The position numbers and the translations under genes are program-made. Below are positions 26,260 to 36,011 of a stretch of DNA of 64,000 bases, one piece after another. This DNA is from Candidatus Nitrosopumilus sp. (GTDB taxonomy: Archaea > Thermoproteota > Nitrososphaeria > Nitrososphaerales > Nitrosopumilaceae): positions 1-64,000 of the forward strand of contig JAJCXK010000019.1 of NCBI GenBank assembly GCA_029263475.1. Direction: 5' to 3'. How positions within the stretch are numbered: the stretch's first letter is position 1; each line of letters begins with the position of its first letter. The notes below the pieces were generated by a model. It ran no database searches and was not told where the DNA came from. It saw only the letters and a program-made list of their open reading frames with translations.

Positions 26260-29118
26260 CTAGTTGCCTACCTCAATTGATACGTAATGCATCTCAGAAA
26301 GTCCATCCTTTACAAATACGGTTCCAATGTTGAGATTGGTTTCCTCTTGCCACATGAAGACCCTGTCACTACGGGGCTTTACAAAGTCATCAATGAACTC
26401 TGATAGGAACTCTTCCGCATCCACACGATCATTTTCAGTAAAGAAGAACAATTGCCCTTCATTAAATGACAGTGGAATCTGAATGGATGTCGGCTCAGAT
26501 ACAGAGATACCATTTTCTTCAAATACGGACTTGATGATATTGATTCTATCACTCTTAACTAGTTCAACATAATCATCATCTGCAGTGGTTGTAGTTGATG
26601 CTACCCCAGAAACTTTCTTCAGGTATTTTTCAAACGCTTCTTCTTGTGTTGCACCCAATCCGACAAAATATTCTCCATTAAATGCTGCTCCCACCGCAGC
26701 TATAGTTCCCAATTGAGCAACCACTCCTCCTGCACCTGCAGTATAAACTGGAATAAAGTAGACATCGTGATCACCTACACGATACAGAATATTATCACCT
26801 ATTCTTGGATTTCTCAAAAGTGTCTTTAGTTGAGCAAACTCAGGATCTCGATCAAGTGCTTCTCTAACCGCAGTAGGTCCGATCAATTTGGTTGTAGAAT
26901 TTAATGGAACCTCATAAAATTGCAAATGTCCCAGACTGTCAAGATCATTTTCAACCACCATGTATCCAGCAAGATTTCGTCCTTCAGATCCTTTTAATTC
27001 CAATGAAAGTAATCCCAAGAATTCTGTTTGCTCAAAACCAGGTGGTTTCGCTTCAACATAATAGGTGTCAAGACCGCGAGGAATTTCATAAAACTCATTA
27101 GCTTGGATAAAGGTCTCAACATCAGTTACGTGGTATATATTATACATCTCAGTTTTCCAGTTGAATAGTTCAACAGGATATCTCATCTGTTCTTCTAACC
27201 AAGATGGTATGGGCTGAAATTGTTCAGAATATTGACTAGCAAACATTTCTGAAAAGAAATCATCTCCAGTCTTTAGTAATTGAATATCGCCATTGTAAGA
27301 ATCAACAAGTGCATAGCCTACTAAACGTAAATATGGATTTCCCACAGACCACGGAACATCTCGTGTATCAAATCCAACAATTAACGGAATTAGCCAATAG
27401 GAATTCTTTCCATCAGTAACAGGTAATGAATCCAATTCCTTTCCGAATAGATCATAGTGAAAATACGGATATAGTATTTCCATTCTATCATGAATATCTT
27501 TGTATCTCATTACGTGAACTGATTCAGATGGATATGAAAGTAGGAAATTTGGCTCAAATATCCAGCTCAATGGTGGTGGAACATCCAATCCACCTAAACC
27601 AGAATAGGAGACCCCTCCAAGCTCTGTACTGTTTTCATTGTCTCTAGAAGTTGGATAGCCAGACCAAGTTGTTTCAAATAATCCACCTTCACCGTAGTAG
27701 ATTTCTCGTTGTTTAAAAAATTCACCGCTGTCAACAATTTGGCCATCAGTTGCTTCCAGAGTAAGAAATCCATTTGGAACGTGAGTATAGACAAGATGTT
27801 CATTATACCACTGATTATCAAGGCTTACAGATGTAGGCAAAATAGGCTTCATTGATGCAGTCCAATACAATGTATTGTTAAATCTGAGAATATCATTGTC
27901 CTCAAAGTCAACATATGGAATAAGTCCAATCTCTGGTTTTAATTTGGCTAAGGCTGCATCCCAATCCCAAATTCGAATTACATCAAGGACGTCATTGTTT
28001 TGCTTTACATAGTTATTGATATTATTTGAAGAAACAGATGTTAGCTGAACATCATGAATATTTTCTTGAACATCATTTAATTCGCCCAGATAACGATTCA
28101 CTCCTATTTGTTGAGCATCATACGGTCCCGAGTATTCAAGTTTCAGTGAATTAGCAGTACTATCATTGACAGATACAACTCCCGCAACAGCAATTGCAAT
28201 TGCGATAATTGTTAGAATTCTGATGTATACGTCTCTCTTAAACATATGAGTCAATACACGTGCTCGTATTCTATCGACTATGGAAAATGCGATTAATGCA
28301 AAGCCTATGACAAGTGTGCCACCAATCACATATCTTGTATTGTAATCAATTTGATCTGTAAAAAATAGATTAAATCCAACCCAAAGAATTCCGATACCGA
28401 TTATTCCTTCAATAGTTGACACATAATTTAGATATCGAGGTTTTCCTTCACTTGAGTCTTTTAAAAAAGAAGTAATTACGTTGATTATTCTATGTATTCC
28501 CACATACAAAATTAAACGCAATCCGATGGCTGCAAGTAATGGCGGAATCAAAATTAGTAAAGCGGGAATCATTGGTACAACGTTGTCAAATGCATAGTTT
28601 GGGTCTGTTTCAGGAGTTACAAAAGGCAGAGAGAATAATGATGGTAAGTTTTCAATTCCCAAAGTATTTCCATCGATAAATGATGTTGCAGCAAATCCAA
28701 ACATAATATTTACAAAGAACGCTCCAAAAAGCAGTATCTTCGTGATTTGCCAAAGAACAAATTGAGGAGACGTTAACTTGTGGTCTCTAAAACTTTGTAT
28801 GTTTGCAGAAATTGGTTGTTGCCCACCGCTTGAAATATACCCAATTCCAGAACTGATGGCATACCAAAAAATTGAAGATCTTTCCTTAATATTCACGCGA
28901 ACAAGAGCGATGGCAGAGAGAATTATGGTAGATACAAGTGAATAATAGAGAGGTTTGGTAAACTGGTCACCAAACTCGGTAAAGTTCATGGATAAAATGA
29001 CTGCCTGATTTCCAACCATGGAAAAGATTACTATCCCAATTACTGCAATAATGCCCAATCTGATGAATTTTCCAGCATCAGCAGGCGGAGCTTGCTTATC
29101 AGTAGAGGCACTATACAA
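26260..29118 (-). CDS. UPF0182 (COG1615) large membrane protein
   Basis: A 952-residue protein of a conserved but uncharacterised family found in actinobacteria, cyanobacteria and some archaea. About seven transmembrane segments lie in the first third, including IRLGIIAVIGIVIFSMVG and ILTIIAIAIAVAGVVSV. A large extracytoplasmic part follows with typical family phrases such as PYVDFEDNDILRFNNTLYWTAS and PYFHYDLFGKELDSLPVTDGK. The start is TTG 29118. No catalytic motif is apparent. Confidence 0.92.
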   Translation of the reverse strand: MYSASTDKQAPPADAGKFIRLGIIAVIGIVIFSMVGNQAVILSMNFTEFGDQFTKPLYYSLVSTIILSAIALVRVNIKERSSIFWYAISSGIGYISSGGQQPISANIQSFRDHKLTSPQFVLWQITKILLFGAFFVNIMFGFAATSFIDGNTLGIENLPSLFSLPFVTPETDPNYAFDNVVPMIPALLILIPPLLAAIGLRLILYVGIHRIINVITSFLKDSSEGKPRYLNYVSTIEGIIGIGILWVGFNLFFTDQIDYNTRYVIGGTLVIGFALIAFSIVDRIRARVLTHMFKRDVYIRILTIIAIAIAVAGVVSVNDSTANSLKLEYSGPYDAQQIGVNRYLGELNDVQENIHDVQLTSVSSNNINNYVKQNNDVLDVIRIWDWDAALAKLKPEIGLIPYVDFEDNDILRFNNTLYWTASMKPILPTSVSLDNQWYNEHLVYTHVPNGFLTLEATDGQIVDSGEFFKQREIYYGEGGLFETTWSGYPTSRDNENSTELGGVSYSGLGGLDVPPPLSWIFEPNFLLSYPSESVHVMRYKDIHDRMEILYPYFHYDLFGKELDSLPVTDGKNSYWLIPLIVGFDTRDVPWSVGNPYLRLVGYALVDSYNGDIQLLKTGDDFFSEMFASQYSEQFQPIPSWLEEQMRYPVELFNWKTEMYNIYHVTDVETFIQANEFYEIPRGLDTYYVEAKPPGFEQTEFLGLLSLELKGSEGRNLAGYMVVENDLDSLGHLQFYEVPLNSTTKLIGPTAVREALDRDPEFAQLKTLLRNPRIGDNILYRVGDHDVYFIPVYTAGAGGVVAQLGTIAAVGAAFNGEYFVGLGATQEEAFEKYLKKVSGVASTTTTADDDYVELVKSDRINIIKSVFEENGISVSEPTSIQIPLSFNEGQLFFFTENDRVDAEEFLSEFIDDFVKPRSDRVFMWQEETNLNIGTVFVKDGLSEMHYVSIEVGN

Positions 29119-29164
29119 AACAAATTTTGTTTAGATTTGGTAAATTAATGTCTTACCAGCAAAA

Positions 29165-30310
29165 TTAAGCAATTCTAGCTAGTTTTTTGCAAATCATGTA
29201 AACTGCAGCAAATGTGGGAATTGTGATTTTTTCATCATTGTAAGGACCAAATTTTTTATTTTTTAACTTAAATTCTACTGGACAATTTGCAAGAATTTCT
29301 ACAGAGTCATCACTTAGAAAAGATGCTTCAACATACGGATCAAATTTTTCCAAATTATCGCACTGAATTTTTACAAGCCCACTTTTACTGTTTATTGAAC
29401 CAGGTAATCTAAATATTCTATGAATATCCATAGTGACGTTCGGATCTATTTTTACTCCAATGTTTTCTGAAACAGTGGTTAATAGATCTTGGAATGTAGA
29501 AGAGATATTTTTATCTTTTAGAATTTTAGATATTTCTTTAGAACGTTTAGTTTTTGAACCAAATGCTTTTACTGCAAATCTTCCTCTCCATCCTTTTTCA
29601 TCCAAATTTGGAAAAATTGAAGAAGCAGGTTTAGATTTATTCAATCCTAATGTTTCTGGGTTTATTCCTTTAAACAAAATATAATCCACAAGCTCAGATC
29701 TTTCTCTAGATCCAAGATGTTGAAATTGTGAATTATACACATAAACATGAAATCCTTCATTACCAGAAAAGTAAACATGAATATTTTCTTTAGATATTCC
29801 TAAATCGTGCATAAAAATATCTTTTAATTTTTCTACTTCAGTTTTTGATGAATTAATACAGATTTTACAAGGTAATGATTTTTTTTCTAATTTTGATGTA
29901 TTGCATTTTGAACATTGTAAAGCATTTTTTGATACATTATTACATTCATTACAAACTAATACTGTATGGTTTTCTCTACAGGGTAAATTAAGATCTTTAG
30001 CATCAATGTCAAAAATTAGATCTGCTTCTTTCCAATCTTTTTCATTCATTGGTAAATTAGGAAATGTGTAGTATGCATTAGAACAATAAACATCAGATGG
30101 AGCATTTTGTATTAATAATAAACGTAATTCATTCTCATTCTTTATTTGTAAATGACGAATCATTCCTGGATTAAATTTTTGATAACCAAATTCTCGTTCA
30201 AATGAACGCTCAGGTATTTTGATTGAACTAAAATGATCAAAATAATATTTCTTGAATGAATTTTCCAAAAATCTTATATTAGATTCTAACATTAGTTCTC
30301 TTCTTTCCAA
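29165..30310 (-). CDS. priS: DNA primase small (catalytic) subunit
   Basis: Synthesises RNA primers in archaeal replication. In 381 residues the catalytic acidic pair is D101/D103 in ADLIFDIDAKDLN. A cysteine cluster (CNEC, CSKC and CKIC) marks the zinc knuckle, and later motifs are VYFSGNEGFHVYVYNS and HRIFRLPGSINSKSGL. ATG 30310 overlaps the end of priL by 32 bases; an in-frame ATG at 30292 is a possible shorter start. The overlap indicates coupled synthesis of the two subunits. Confidence 0.96.
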   Translation of the reverse strand: MERRELMLESNIRFLENSFKKYYFDHFSSIKIPERSFEREFGYQKFNPGMIRHLQIKNENELRLLLIQNAPSDVYCSNAYYTFPNLPMNEKDWKEADLIFDIDAKDLNLPCRENHTVLVCNECNNVSKNALQCSKCNTSKLEKKSLPCKICINSSKTEVEKLKDIFMHDLGISKENIHVYFSGNEGFHVYVYNSQFQHLGSRERSELVDYILFKGINPETLGLNKSKPASSIFPNLDEKGWRGRFAVKAFGSKTKRSKEISKILKDKNISSTFQDLLTTVSENIGVKIDPNVTMDIHRIFRLPGSINSKSGLVKIQCDNLEKFDPYVEASFLSDDSVEILANCPVEFKLKNKKFGPYNDEKITIPTFAAVYMICKKLARIA

Positions 30311-31319
30311 ATTGTAATGGGTTTATGATATTATCGCATTCAGAAGTTGCAAAACATAGACTTTGTATTTTTAATTTTTCACAAGATGGACAAGAATATT
30401 TTGTGGAGCTACCTGAAATTCCTGCCAAATGATTTAATTGGTAAAGTGTAACACGTGAATTATAATCGGGAGCATTTTTGAACAATGGTGCTATTTGTTG
30501 AACTGATTGTCCTTTAGATAGAAGGAAAGTTGCTAACATGAATCTTCCAGAATGTGGTAAATTTTCACCTTTTTCAAGGATTTCAATTGCATGTTTGATA
30601 CAGGGAGGATATTCACCAGTAGTTATGGTGTAAGTTGGTGTAAGATCTTTAGAGATAGTAATCAATTCATCCACTATTCCTTCAAGTCCAGGTATCATAG
30701 ATGGCTTGGGAGCGTTAATTATTTTTGAATTAATATAATTACCAAGTTCTTTACGAATTAATCTAACTGTTTTGTCAGGATTAAGAAACACTTTACCATT
30801 TTCAACATGTCTATTGATTAATTTCCATTCTCGTTCATGAAAAGTAATTGAATGTTTTACGTAATCAGATACAGACATTACAAAAAAATCATTATCCTTA
30901 GTAACTTCAATTTGAAATAATTCATAAATAATTCTAGTGGCTAAATCAATTTTTGAATTATCTGATGCATTCCCAAGATCTGTTTTAAGATAACTTTCTG
31001 CTCTTCTTGCCTCTGCCAACGCAAATCGTTTTACTAGAGTAGACATACCAGTTAATTTTATTAAAACAATTGCTAAAAGAAATGAAAAAACTTCTAATTC
31101 AAGTACATTGTCTTTTGATGCTTGTCCATCAACGATATTAGATTTGTAAACCAATCCTTTTGCTGCAACTTTAATTCTATGTAGGGCTTTATCGACTGCC
31201 AATTTTAAAACAGGATCCGTACCAAAATCAACTAAGGAAAATCCCTTATCTTTCAAATATTCACCGGCATCAGTTAAAAAAGGATATTTTGCTTTTTCAT
31301 CATTTCCCAAAGCAATCAT
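30279..31319 (-). CDS. priL: DNA primase large subunit
   Basis: Non-catalytic primase subunit carrying the Fe-S domain. Of the 346 residues, the N-terminal two-thirds are helical. The C-terminal domain has the cluster-binding cysteines in YPPCIKHAIEIL, YSCPSC and LCFATSEC, together with HSGRFMLATFLL and YNSRVTLYQLNHLAG typical of PriL. Upstream of and overlapping priS. The ATG 31319 start is clear. Confidence 0.94.
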   Translation of the reverse strand: MIALGNDEKAKYPFLTDAGEYLKDKGFSLVDFGTDPVLKLAVDKALHRIKVAAKGLVYKSNIVDGQASKDNVLELEVFSFLLAIVLIKLTGMSTLVKRFALAEARRAESYLKTDLGNASDNSKIDLATRIIYELFQIEVTKDNDFFVMSVSDYVKHSITFHEREWKLINRHVENGKVFLNPDKTVRLIRKELGNYINSKIINAPKPSMIPGLEGIVDELITISKDLTPTYTITTGEYPPCIKHAIEILEKGENLPHSGRFMLATFLLSKGQSVQQIAPLFKNAPDYNSRVTLYQLNHLAGISGSSTKYSCPSCEKLKIQSLCFATSECDNIINPLQFGKKRTNVRI

Positions 31320-31404
31320 ACTAAAGATTTACTTGATTTACATAAAAATCTGGTTTTTTTAGATTTTGACTCTGATTTAAATTATGTTTGGAGAAAACCA
31401 ATGC

Positions 31405-32244
31405 ATGCAAATCGGATGCCACGTCTCAATTTCCGGATCAATTGACAAATCAGTGGATAATGCAGTTGAAAGAGAGTGCTCAGCATTTCAAATATTTACC
31501 AGAAATCCTAGAGGATGGCATGCCAAGGAATTGACCAAGGATGATATTGATAATTTTAAATCAAAACTGAAATCAAGTAAAATTGACAGATTAGCCATAT
31601 GCGCACATATGCCATATTTGCCAAATCTAGCAACTCCAAAAGATGATGGGTTTGAGAAATCTGTCAAAACTTTGGTCGACGAAGTCGAAAGGTGTGCACA
31701 GTTAGGAATTCCATATCTAGTAACACATCTAGGTAGTCATTTAGGAACAGGTGAAGAAGCTGGAATCAAAAAACTGGTAAAAGGATTAACCGAGGCAGGA
31801 AAAACTAAGAACGACGTTATGATATTATTAGAAAATACAGCAGGTCAAAAAAATTCAGTTGGTTCCAATTTTGAACAATTAGGGGAGATTTTCAAGCAGT
31901 TGAAGCCTGCAAAAAAATTTGGCGTTTGCCTAGATACTTGTCATGCATTTGTAGCAGGATATGATTTGAAAACTAAAGAGAATGTGAAGAAAACTTTTGC
32001 AGAATTTGATCAGCATGTTGGACTAGACCACTTGAAAATTCTACATCTTAATGATGCAAGAGGCGAACTTGGTTGTAATCTTGACAGACACTATCATTTA
32101 GGATTAGGCGGAATAGGAGTAGAAGGAATCAGTTCAGTCGTAAAGTTTGCCAATAAAAAAAATATTCCCATAATTTTAGAGACTCCAATTGATGATGACA
32201 GAGATGACTTTGAAAACGTAAGAGTTGCAAAGGGATTTGCGTAG
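31405..32244 (+). CDS. nfo: Endonuclease IV (apurinic/apyrimidinic endonuclease)
   Basis: Cleaves DNA 5' of abasic sites in base-excision repair. About 279 residues from ATG 31405, where the family start IGCHVSISGSIDKS begins; an in-frame ATG seven codons earlier adds a short unlikely leader. TIM-barrel zinc ligands are seen in AICAHMPYL, VTHLGSHLG, MILLENTAG, GVCLDTCHAFVAGYD, HLNDARG, DRHYHLGLGGIG and IILETP. It is divergent from priL, with an 85-base spacer, and GlyRS follows 28 bases later. Confidence 0.96.
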   Translation: MQIGCHVSISGSIDKSVDNAVERECSAFQIFTRNPRGWHAKELTKDDIDNFKSKLKSSKIDRLAICAHMPYLPNLATPKDDGFEKSVKTLVDEVERCAQLGIPYLVTHLGSHLGTGEEAGIKKLVKGLTEAGKTKNDVMILLENTAGQKNSVGSNFEQLGEIFKQLKPAKKFGVCLDTCHAFVAGYDLKTKENVKKTFAEFDQHVGLDHLKILHLNDARGELGCNLDRHYHLGLGGIGVEGISSVVKFANKKNIPIILETPIDDDRDDFENVRVAKGFA

Positions 32245-32272
32245 AAATTTATTTCAGGGATGAACAGATAGC

Positions 32273-33733
32273 ATGTTGGACTACGAAGCGGTGATGAAAC
32301 TAGCACTTGAGCGTGGGTTTTATTTTCCAAGCTGTGAGGTTTATGCAGATGCACAGGCAGGGTTTTGGGAATATGGTCCATCAGGAGTTAGCTTGAAAAA
32401 TAAATTTTTAGAGTTGTGGAGAAGAGAACTCATTCGAAGGGATGGAATGCTTGAAATTGATGGCTCTCAAATAATGTCAAAATCAGTTTTTGAGGCATCT
32501 GGACATTTGGGAAATTTTGCAGATCCAATAATAAAATGTACAAAATGTAATGCAACATACAGAGCAGATAGAACAATTGCGGAACTTACACAAATTGAAA
32601 TTCCAGAAAGTGCAGATTTGGAAGAATTTGATAATGCAATTTCACAAAATAACATCAAGTGTCCAAAGTGTAAGGGGGATTTTGATAAAACAAAAAATTT
32701 CAACATGATGTTCAAGGTAGGAATCGGTCCTGAAGAAGAAGAAGCATATCTACGACCTGAGACGTGCCAATCAATTTTCGTAGATTTTCCCAGGCTATAC
32801 AAGACCATGAGAGGCAAGCTACCATTAGGAATAGCACAAGTAGGAAAAAGTTTTAGAAATGAGATAGCCCCACGGCAAAGCCTGCTTCGCCTAAGGGAAT
32901 TCTACCAAGCGGAAATTGAAGTATTTTGCAATCCATCAAAACTCAACGAAATGGAAAAATTCTCAGAAATTCAGAATGTGGTAATTAGGATTCAAACAGA
33001 TGCAGAAGCTGTCTCAATGACATGCAAGGAAGCAGTACAGTCAGGAATCATTCCAAACAAGTTTGTGGCACATTACTTGGGAATTTTGACTGAGTTTTAT
33101 GAGAAAACCGGAATTGATATTACAAAAAGTAGATTTAGGAAACTTGGCGACAAAGAAAAGGCATTCTATGCAGAGGTTGCTTTTGATTTCGAGGTTGAAA
33201 CCACAATAGGCTGGCTAGAATTGGTTGCATGTAATTACAGATCTGATTATGATTTATCCAATCACGCAAAAAAGAGCAAGCAAAAATTTGAGATAATGGA
33301 TGGTGATGAAAAAGTTTTACCACACGTATTTGAAATTTCAATGGGAATAGACAGAAGTCTATACACCATTTTAGAACACAGTTTAAAGGATGACAAAGAG
33401 CATGAAAGAATGGTTTTGTCTTTAAAGCCATATCTGGCACCGATGCATGTTGGAATCCTATCTCTGGTGAAAAAAGACGGCCTTAAAGAAAAGACAGATG
33501 AGATTTACTTGGGAATTAAAAGAAAATGCGATGCATTCTTAGATCATTCGGGTGCAATAGGAAGAAGATATAGAAGACTGGATGAAATTGGCGCCCCATT
33601 CGCTGTGACCGTTGATCATCAAACTTTAGAAGATGAGACTGTGACTATTAGGAAAAGAGACTCGATGGAACAAAATAGGATTAAGATTTCCGAATTAGAT
33701 TCAATAGTAATTGATTCAATTGCATATCCATAG
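32273..33733 (+). CDS. glyS: Glycyl-tRNA synthetase (class II, archaeal/eukaryal alpha2 type)
   Basis: Charges tRNA-Gly. The 486-residue protein begins MLDYEAVMKLALERGFYFPS. It contains a zinc-type insertion (KCTKCNATY and KCPKCKGDF), motif 2 GKSFRNEIAPRQSLLRLREF, motif 3 in FEISMGIDRSLYTIL, and the C-terminal anticodon-binding domain with LVKKDGLKEKTDEIY and RDSMEQNRIKI. The window also holds a tRNA-Gly gene. A 304-base A/T-rich spacer follows. Confidence 0.97.
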   Translation: MLDYEAVMKLALERGFYFPSCEVYADAQAGFWEYGPSGVSLKNKFLELWRRELIRRDGMLEIDGSQIMSKSVFEASGHLGNFADPIIKCTKCNATYRADRTIAELTQIEIPESADLEEFDNAISQNNIKCPKCKGDFDKTKNFNMMFKVGIGPEEEEAYLRPETCQSIFVDFPRLYKTMRGKLPLGIAQVGKSFRNEIAPRQSLLRLREFYQAEIEVFCNPSKLNEMEKFSEIQNVVIRIQTDAEAVSMTCKEAVQSGIIPNKFVAHYLGILTEFYEKTGIDITKSRFRKLGDKEKAFYAEVAFDFEVETTIGWLELVACNYRSDYDLSNHAKKSKQKFEIMDGDEKVLPHVFEISMGIDRSLYTILEHSLKDDKEHERMVLSLKPYLAPMHVGILSLVKKDGLKEKTDEIYLGIKRKCDAFLDHSGAIGRRYRRLDEIGAPFAVTVDHQTLEDETVTIRKRDSMEQNRIKISELDSIVIDSIAYP

Positions 33734-34037
33734 TTTAGATAGAGAAATTTTAGAAATGAATCATAGGACGGCATCTTTTATTGGTCTTAAGAAAAATATT
33801 TGAAAATAAATCAATTTCCATGTAAAGAGAATAGGATGACAAAGCAAGATTAGACAAGTTTAACTTTTAATTTTGTCATGTCATTAATTATATTTTTACA
33901 AATATTGATATAAATCAAAAAGCAATGTTTTGTTGTAAACAAAACATTAGAAATTATCAACAAATTATGTAAAAATATTACTAAAAGATCATAGAATTCT
34001 TCAAAAGTATAATAACACTAATTCTGAGTAAACCAAC
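33734..34037. other. Intergenic region, A/T-rich, with an inverted repeat
   Basis: No coding region or tRNA is visible between the GlyRS stop and the GT2 start. It contains a perfect 11-base inverted repeat (listed separately). A 27-base stretch at 33796-33822 matches 50340-50366 at 24 positions. The last 60 bases, before ATG 34038, hold A/T-rich promoter-like sequence. Confidence 0.6.
33924..33948. promoter_or_regulatory. Perfect 11-base inverted repeat, possible operator
   Basis: The arm AATGTTTTGTT, spacer GTA and arm AACAAAACATT form an exact dyad about 90 bases upstream of the GT2/GtrA gene. It is not followed by a T-run on the plus strand, so a binding site is more likely than a terminator, though an RNA hairpin is possible. 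Confidence 0.45.
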
Positions 34038-35204
34038 ATGAATGCAGAAGCTTTGGACAACAAAACTCAAGTTTCAATTATCATTCCAACTTATAATGAA
34101 TCTCAAAATATTGTAAAAATACTACATACCATTTCTAAATATGTACCAAAAAATATTTCCACGGAAGCAATTGTGGTTGATGACAATTCGCCTGACGGTA
34201 CAGGTAAAATTGTCGAAGAGTATCTTAAAGATTTCAAAAAAGTTGCAGGTTACACAATAAACATTATTCATAGAAAAGCCAAGGACGGACTTTCTTCTGC
34301 AATATTAAACGGAATACAAAATGCAAAAGGAGAAACCATAGTTGTAATGGATTCAGATTTTTCTCACCCTCCTCAGATCATACCAAAAATGATTGAAGCG
34401 TTTAAACAATATCAATGCGATCTGGTTGTCGCTTCAAGATACATTACAGAGGGAAAGATAGAGGGTTGGACAACAAAACGAAAACTAATGAGTAAAGTTG
34501 CAATCATGATTGCAAAAAGAGGACTAGGCGTTAAAATTAAAGATCCAATGTCTGGATTCTTTGCTTTTAAGAAGAATATCATATCGGGTTTAAATTTTGA
34601 CGCGTTAGGTTACAAGTTTCTTTTAGAGATTCTTGTTAAAACAAATGGAATCAGCATAAAGGAAATTCCATATACTTTTGAGAATAGGCAGTTTGGTTCA
34701 AGCAAACTTGACAACTCCATAATTATTGACTATGTTAAATCTGTCTGGAAATTATATAAGAGTAAAAATATTGCAACATCGAACGAAAAACGCGGGTCAA
34801 TTCATTTTATTTCAAAAGCTGCAAGATTCTTTACAGTTGGCGCATCTGGATTTATCGTAAATTATGTGATTTCAATGCTTTTTACATCAGGCTTAACAGA
34901 ATTATGGTACCTCCACGCGAACATATTTGGAATAATCGCTTCGATATCAACCAACTTTATCTTGAACAAGATTTGGACATTTGAAGACAGGGATTTATCC
35001 CGAAAGAAGACACTGTCTCAGTTTGGGAAGTTTGGTTTGTTTAGCTCACTAGGCGCATTGATTCAATTAGGAATGGTATTCTGGTTAGTGGATTCTCACA
35101 ATATCGCATATCCATTTGCCTTGATTTCAGCAATTGGCACTGCAGCTTTTAGTAATTTTATCTTAAACAAAAAACTGACTTTCAAAGAAAAGCTTTGGAA
35201 ATAA
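34038..35204 (+). CDS. Dolichol-phosphate mannosyltransferase-like GT2 fused to a GtrA membrane domain
   Basis: The 388-residue protein transfers a sugar from a nucleotide sugar to a polyprenyl phosphate. The GT2 domain (about 1-235) shows SIIIPTYNESQNI, VVDDNSPDGTGKI, VVMDSDFSHPP and MSGFFAFKK. The C-terminal 130 residues are a GtrA-type domain with about four membrane segments (FFTVGASGFIVNYVISMLF through FNKL-like ending LNKKLTF). The product presumably feeds N-glycosylation of surface proteins. It is downstream of a 304-base regulatory-looking spacer and convergent with the first CdvB paralog. Confidence 0.93.
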   Translation: MNAEALDNKTQVSIIIPTYNESQNIVKILHTISKYVPKNISTEAIVVDDNSPDGTGKIVEEYLKDFKKVAGYTINIIHRKAKDGLSSAILNGIQNAKGETIVVMDSDFSHPPQIIPKMIEAFKQYQCDLVVASRYITEGKIEGWTTKRKLMSKVAIMIAKRGLGVKIKDPMSGFFAFKKNIISGLNFDALGYKFLLEILVKTNGISIKEIPYTFENRQFGSSKLDNSIIIDYVKSVWKLYKSKNIATSNEKRGSIHFISKAARFFTVGASGFIVNYVISMLFTSGLTELWYLHANIFGIIASISTNFILNKIWTFEDRDLSRKKTLSQFGKFGLFSSLGALIQLGMVFWLVDSHNIAYPFALISAIGTAAFSNFILNKKLTFKEKLWK

Positions 35205-35258
35205 GATAAATTTTAAAAAAAATTAAAACAAAAAGAATGAACTAATCGTCTAATCAGT

Positions 35259-35909
35259 CTACTCAAAAGTGGAAGTAGAGGATTGTGACGAAAGTCCAGT
35301 TGAGGATGGTACAGATGGGAATTTATCTCCTATCTGTTGCTCAGCTACTGCAGATGCTTCCTGAAGAATCTTATCGGTTTCTTCACTTGAAGTATCAGAC
35401 TCCATGCTAAATGAGTCTCCTGCAAGAGAATCCATCATGAGTCCATTAAGTGTCTGGGTCATACTGTTCAATTCTGAATCAGCATCTGGCATGAATTTTC
35501 CAAGCGATGACTTCAATCCCTTCATTGTAGACATTGCTGGTCCAATTGCTACCATAGCATCACCAAGATCATGAATAGTTGTCAGTCTTAGTTGGACTTG
35601 TTCTAATGACATTCTTGCATTGCCGAGCATCTTTGTAACTTTACGAATTTCAGCTAATTCGTTGGACAAAACTCTACTTGTGCTAGTATCATGTTGCTGC
35701 ATTGCAGTCACGACTCTCTGAAAGAGTTGCGCATCTCTTTCGTGCAATTTACCTAACATAGAATCCGTTTTTGAGATTTGGACTTGTAGTTGGTTTACTG
35801 CGGTTGAAATTCGTGGTTTTAATGCACCTTGAGGCTTTACTGCTTCACGGAGTTTGCCAGTTACGCTTTGGGTCTCTTGACGAGCCCAAGTCTTATCGAA
35901 GTTTGGCAT
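35259..35909 (-). CDS. ESCRT-III-like cell division protein, CdvB paralog
   Basis: The 216-residue Snf7/ESCRT-III-fold protein is predicted to assemble filaments at the division site. A basic N-terminal region (VTGKLREAVKPQGALKPRI) is followed by long helices (LQVQISKTDSMLGKLHERDAQLFQRVV, then SNELAEIRKVTKMLGNARMSLEQVQLRL). A Ser/Met-rich linker leads to the C-terminal motif LQEASAVAEQQIGDKFPSVPS. It closely resembles the protein at 59644-60285. Thaumarchaeota are known to carry several CdvB paralogs beside CdvA and CdvC; neither of those is in this window. No C-terminal winged-helix domain is present. Confidence 0.9.
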   Translation of the reverse strand: MPNFDKTWARQETQSVTGKLREAVKPQGALKPRISTAVNQLQVQISKTDSMLGKLHERDAQLFQRVVTAMQQHDTSTSRVLSNELAEIRKVTKMLGNARMSLEQVQLRLTTIHDLGDAMVAIGPAMSTMKGLKSSLGKFMPDADSELNSMTQTLNGLMMDSLAGDSFSMESDTSSEETDKILQEASAVAEQQIGDKFPSVPSSTGLSSQSSTSTFE

Positions 35910-36011
35910 GATGATAATTTAGAAATTTAGTCTTAATTGACGGTGTGTATTTAGATCAACTTTAGAGTAAATTTAGCTAACAAACATTACTCTTCATCTT
36001 AAACATCATTT

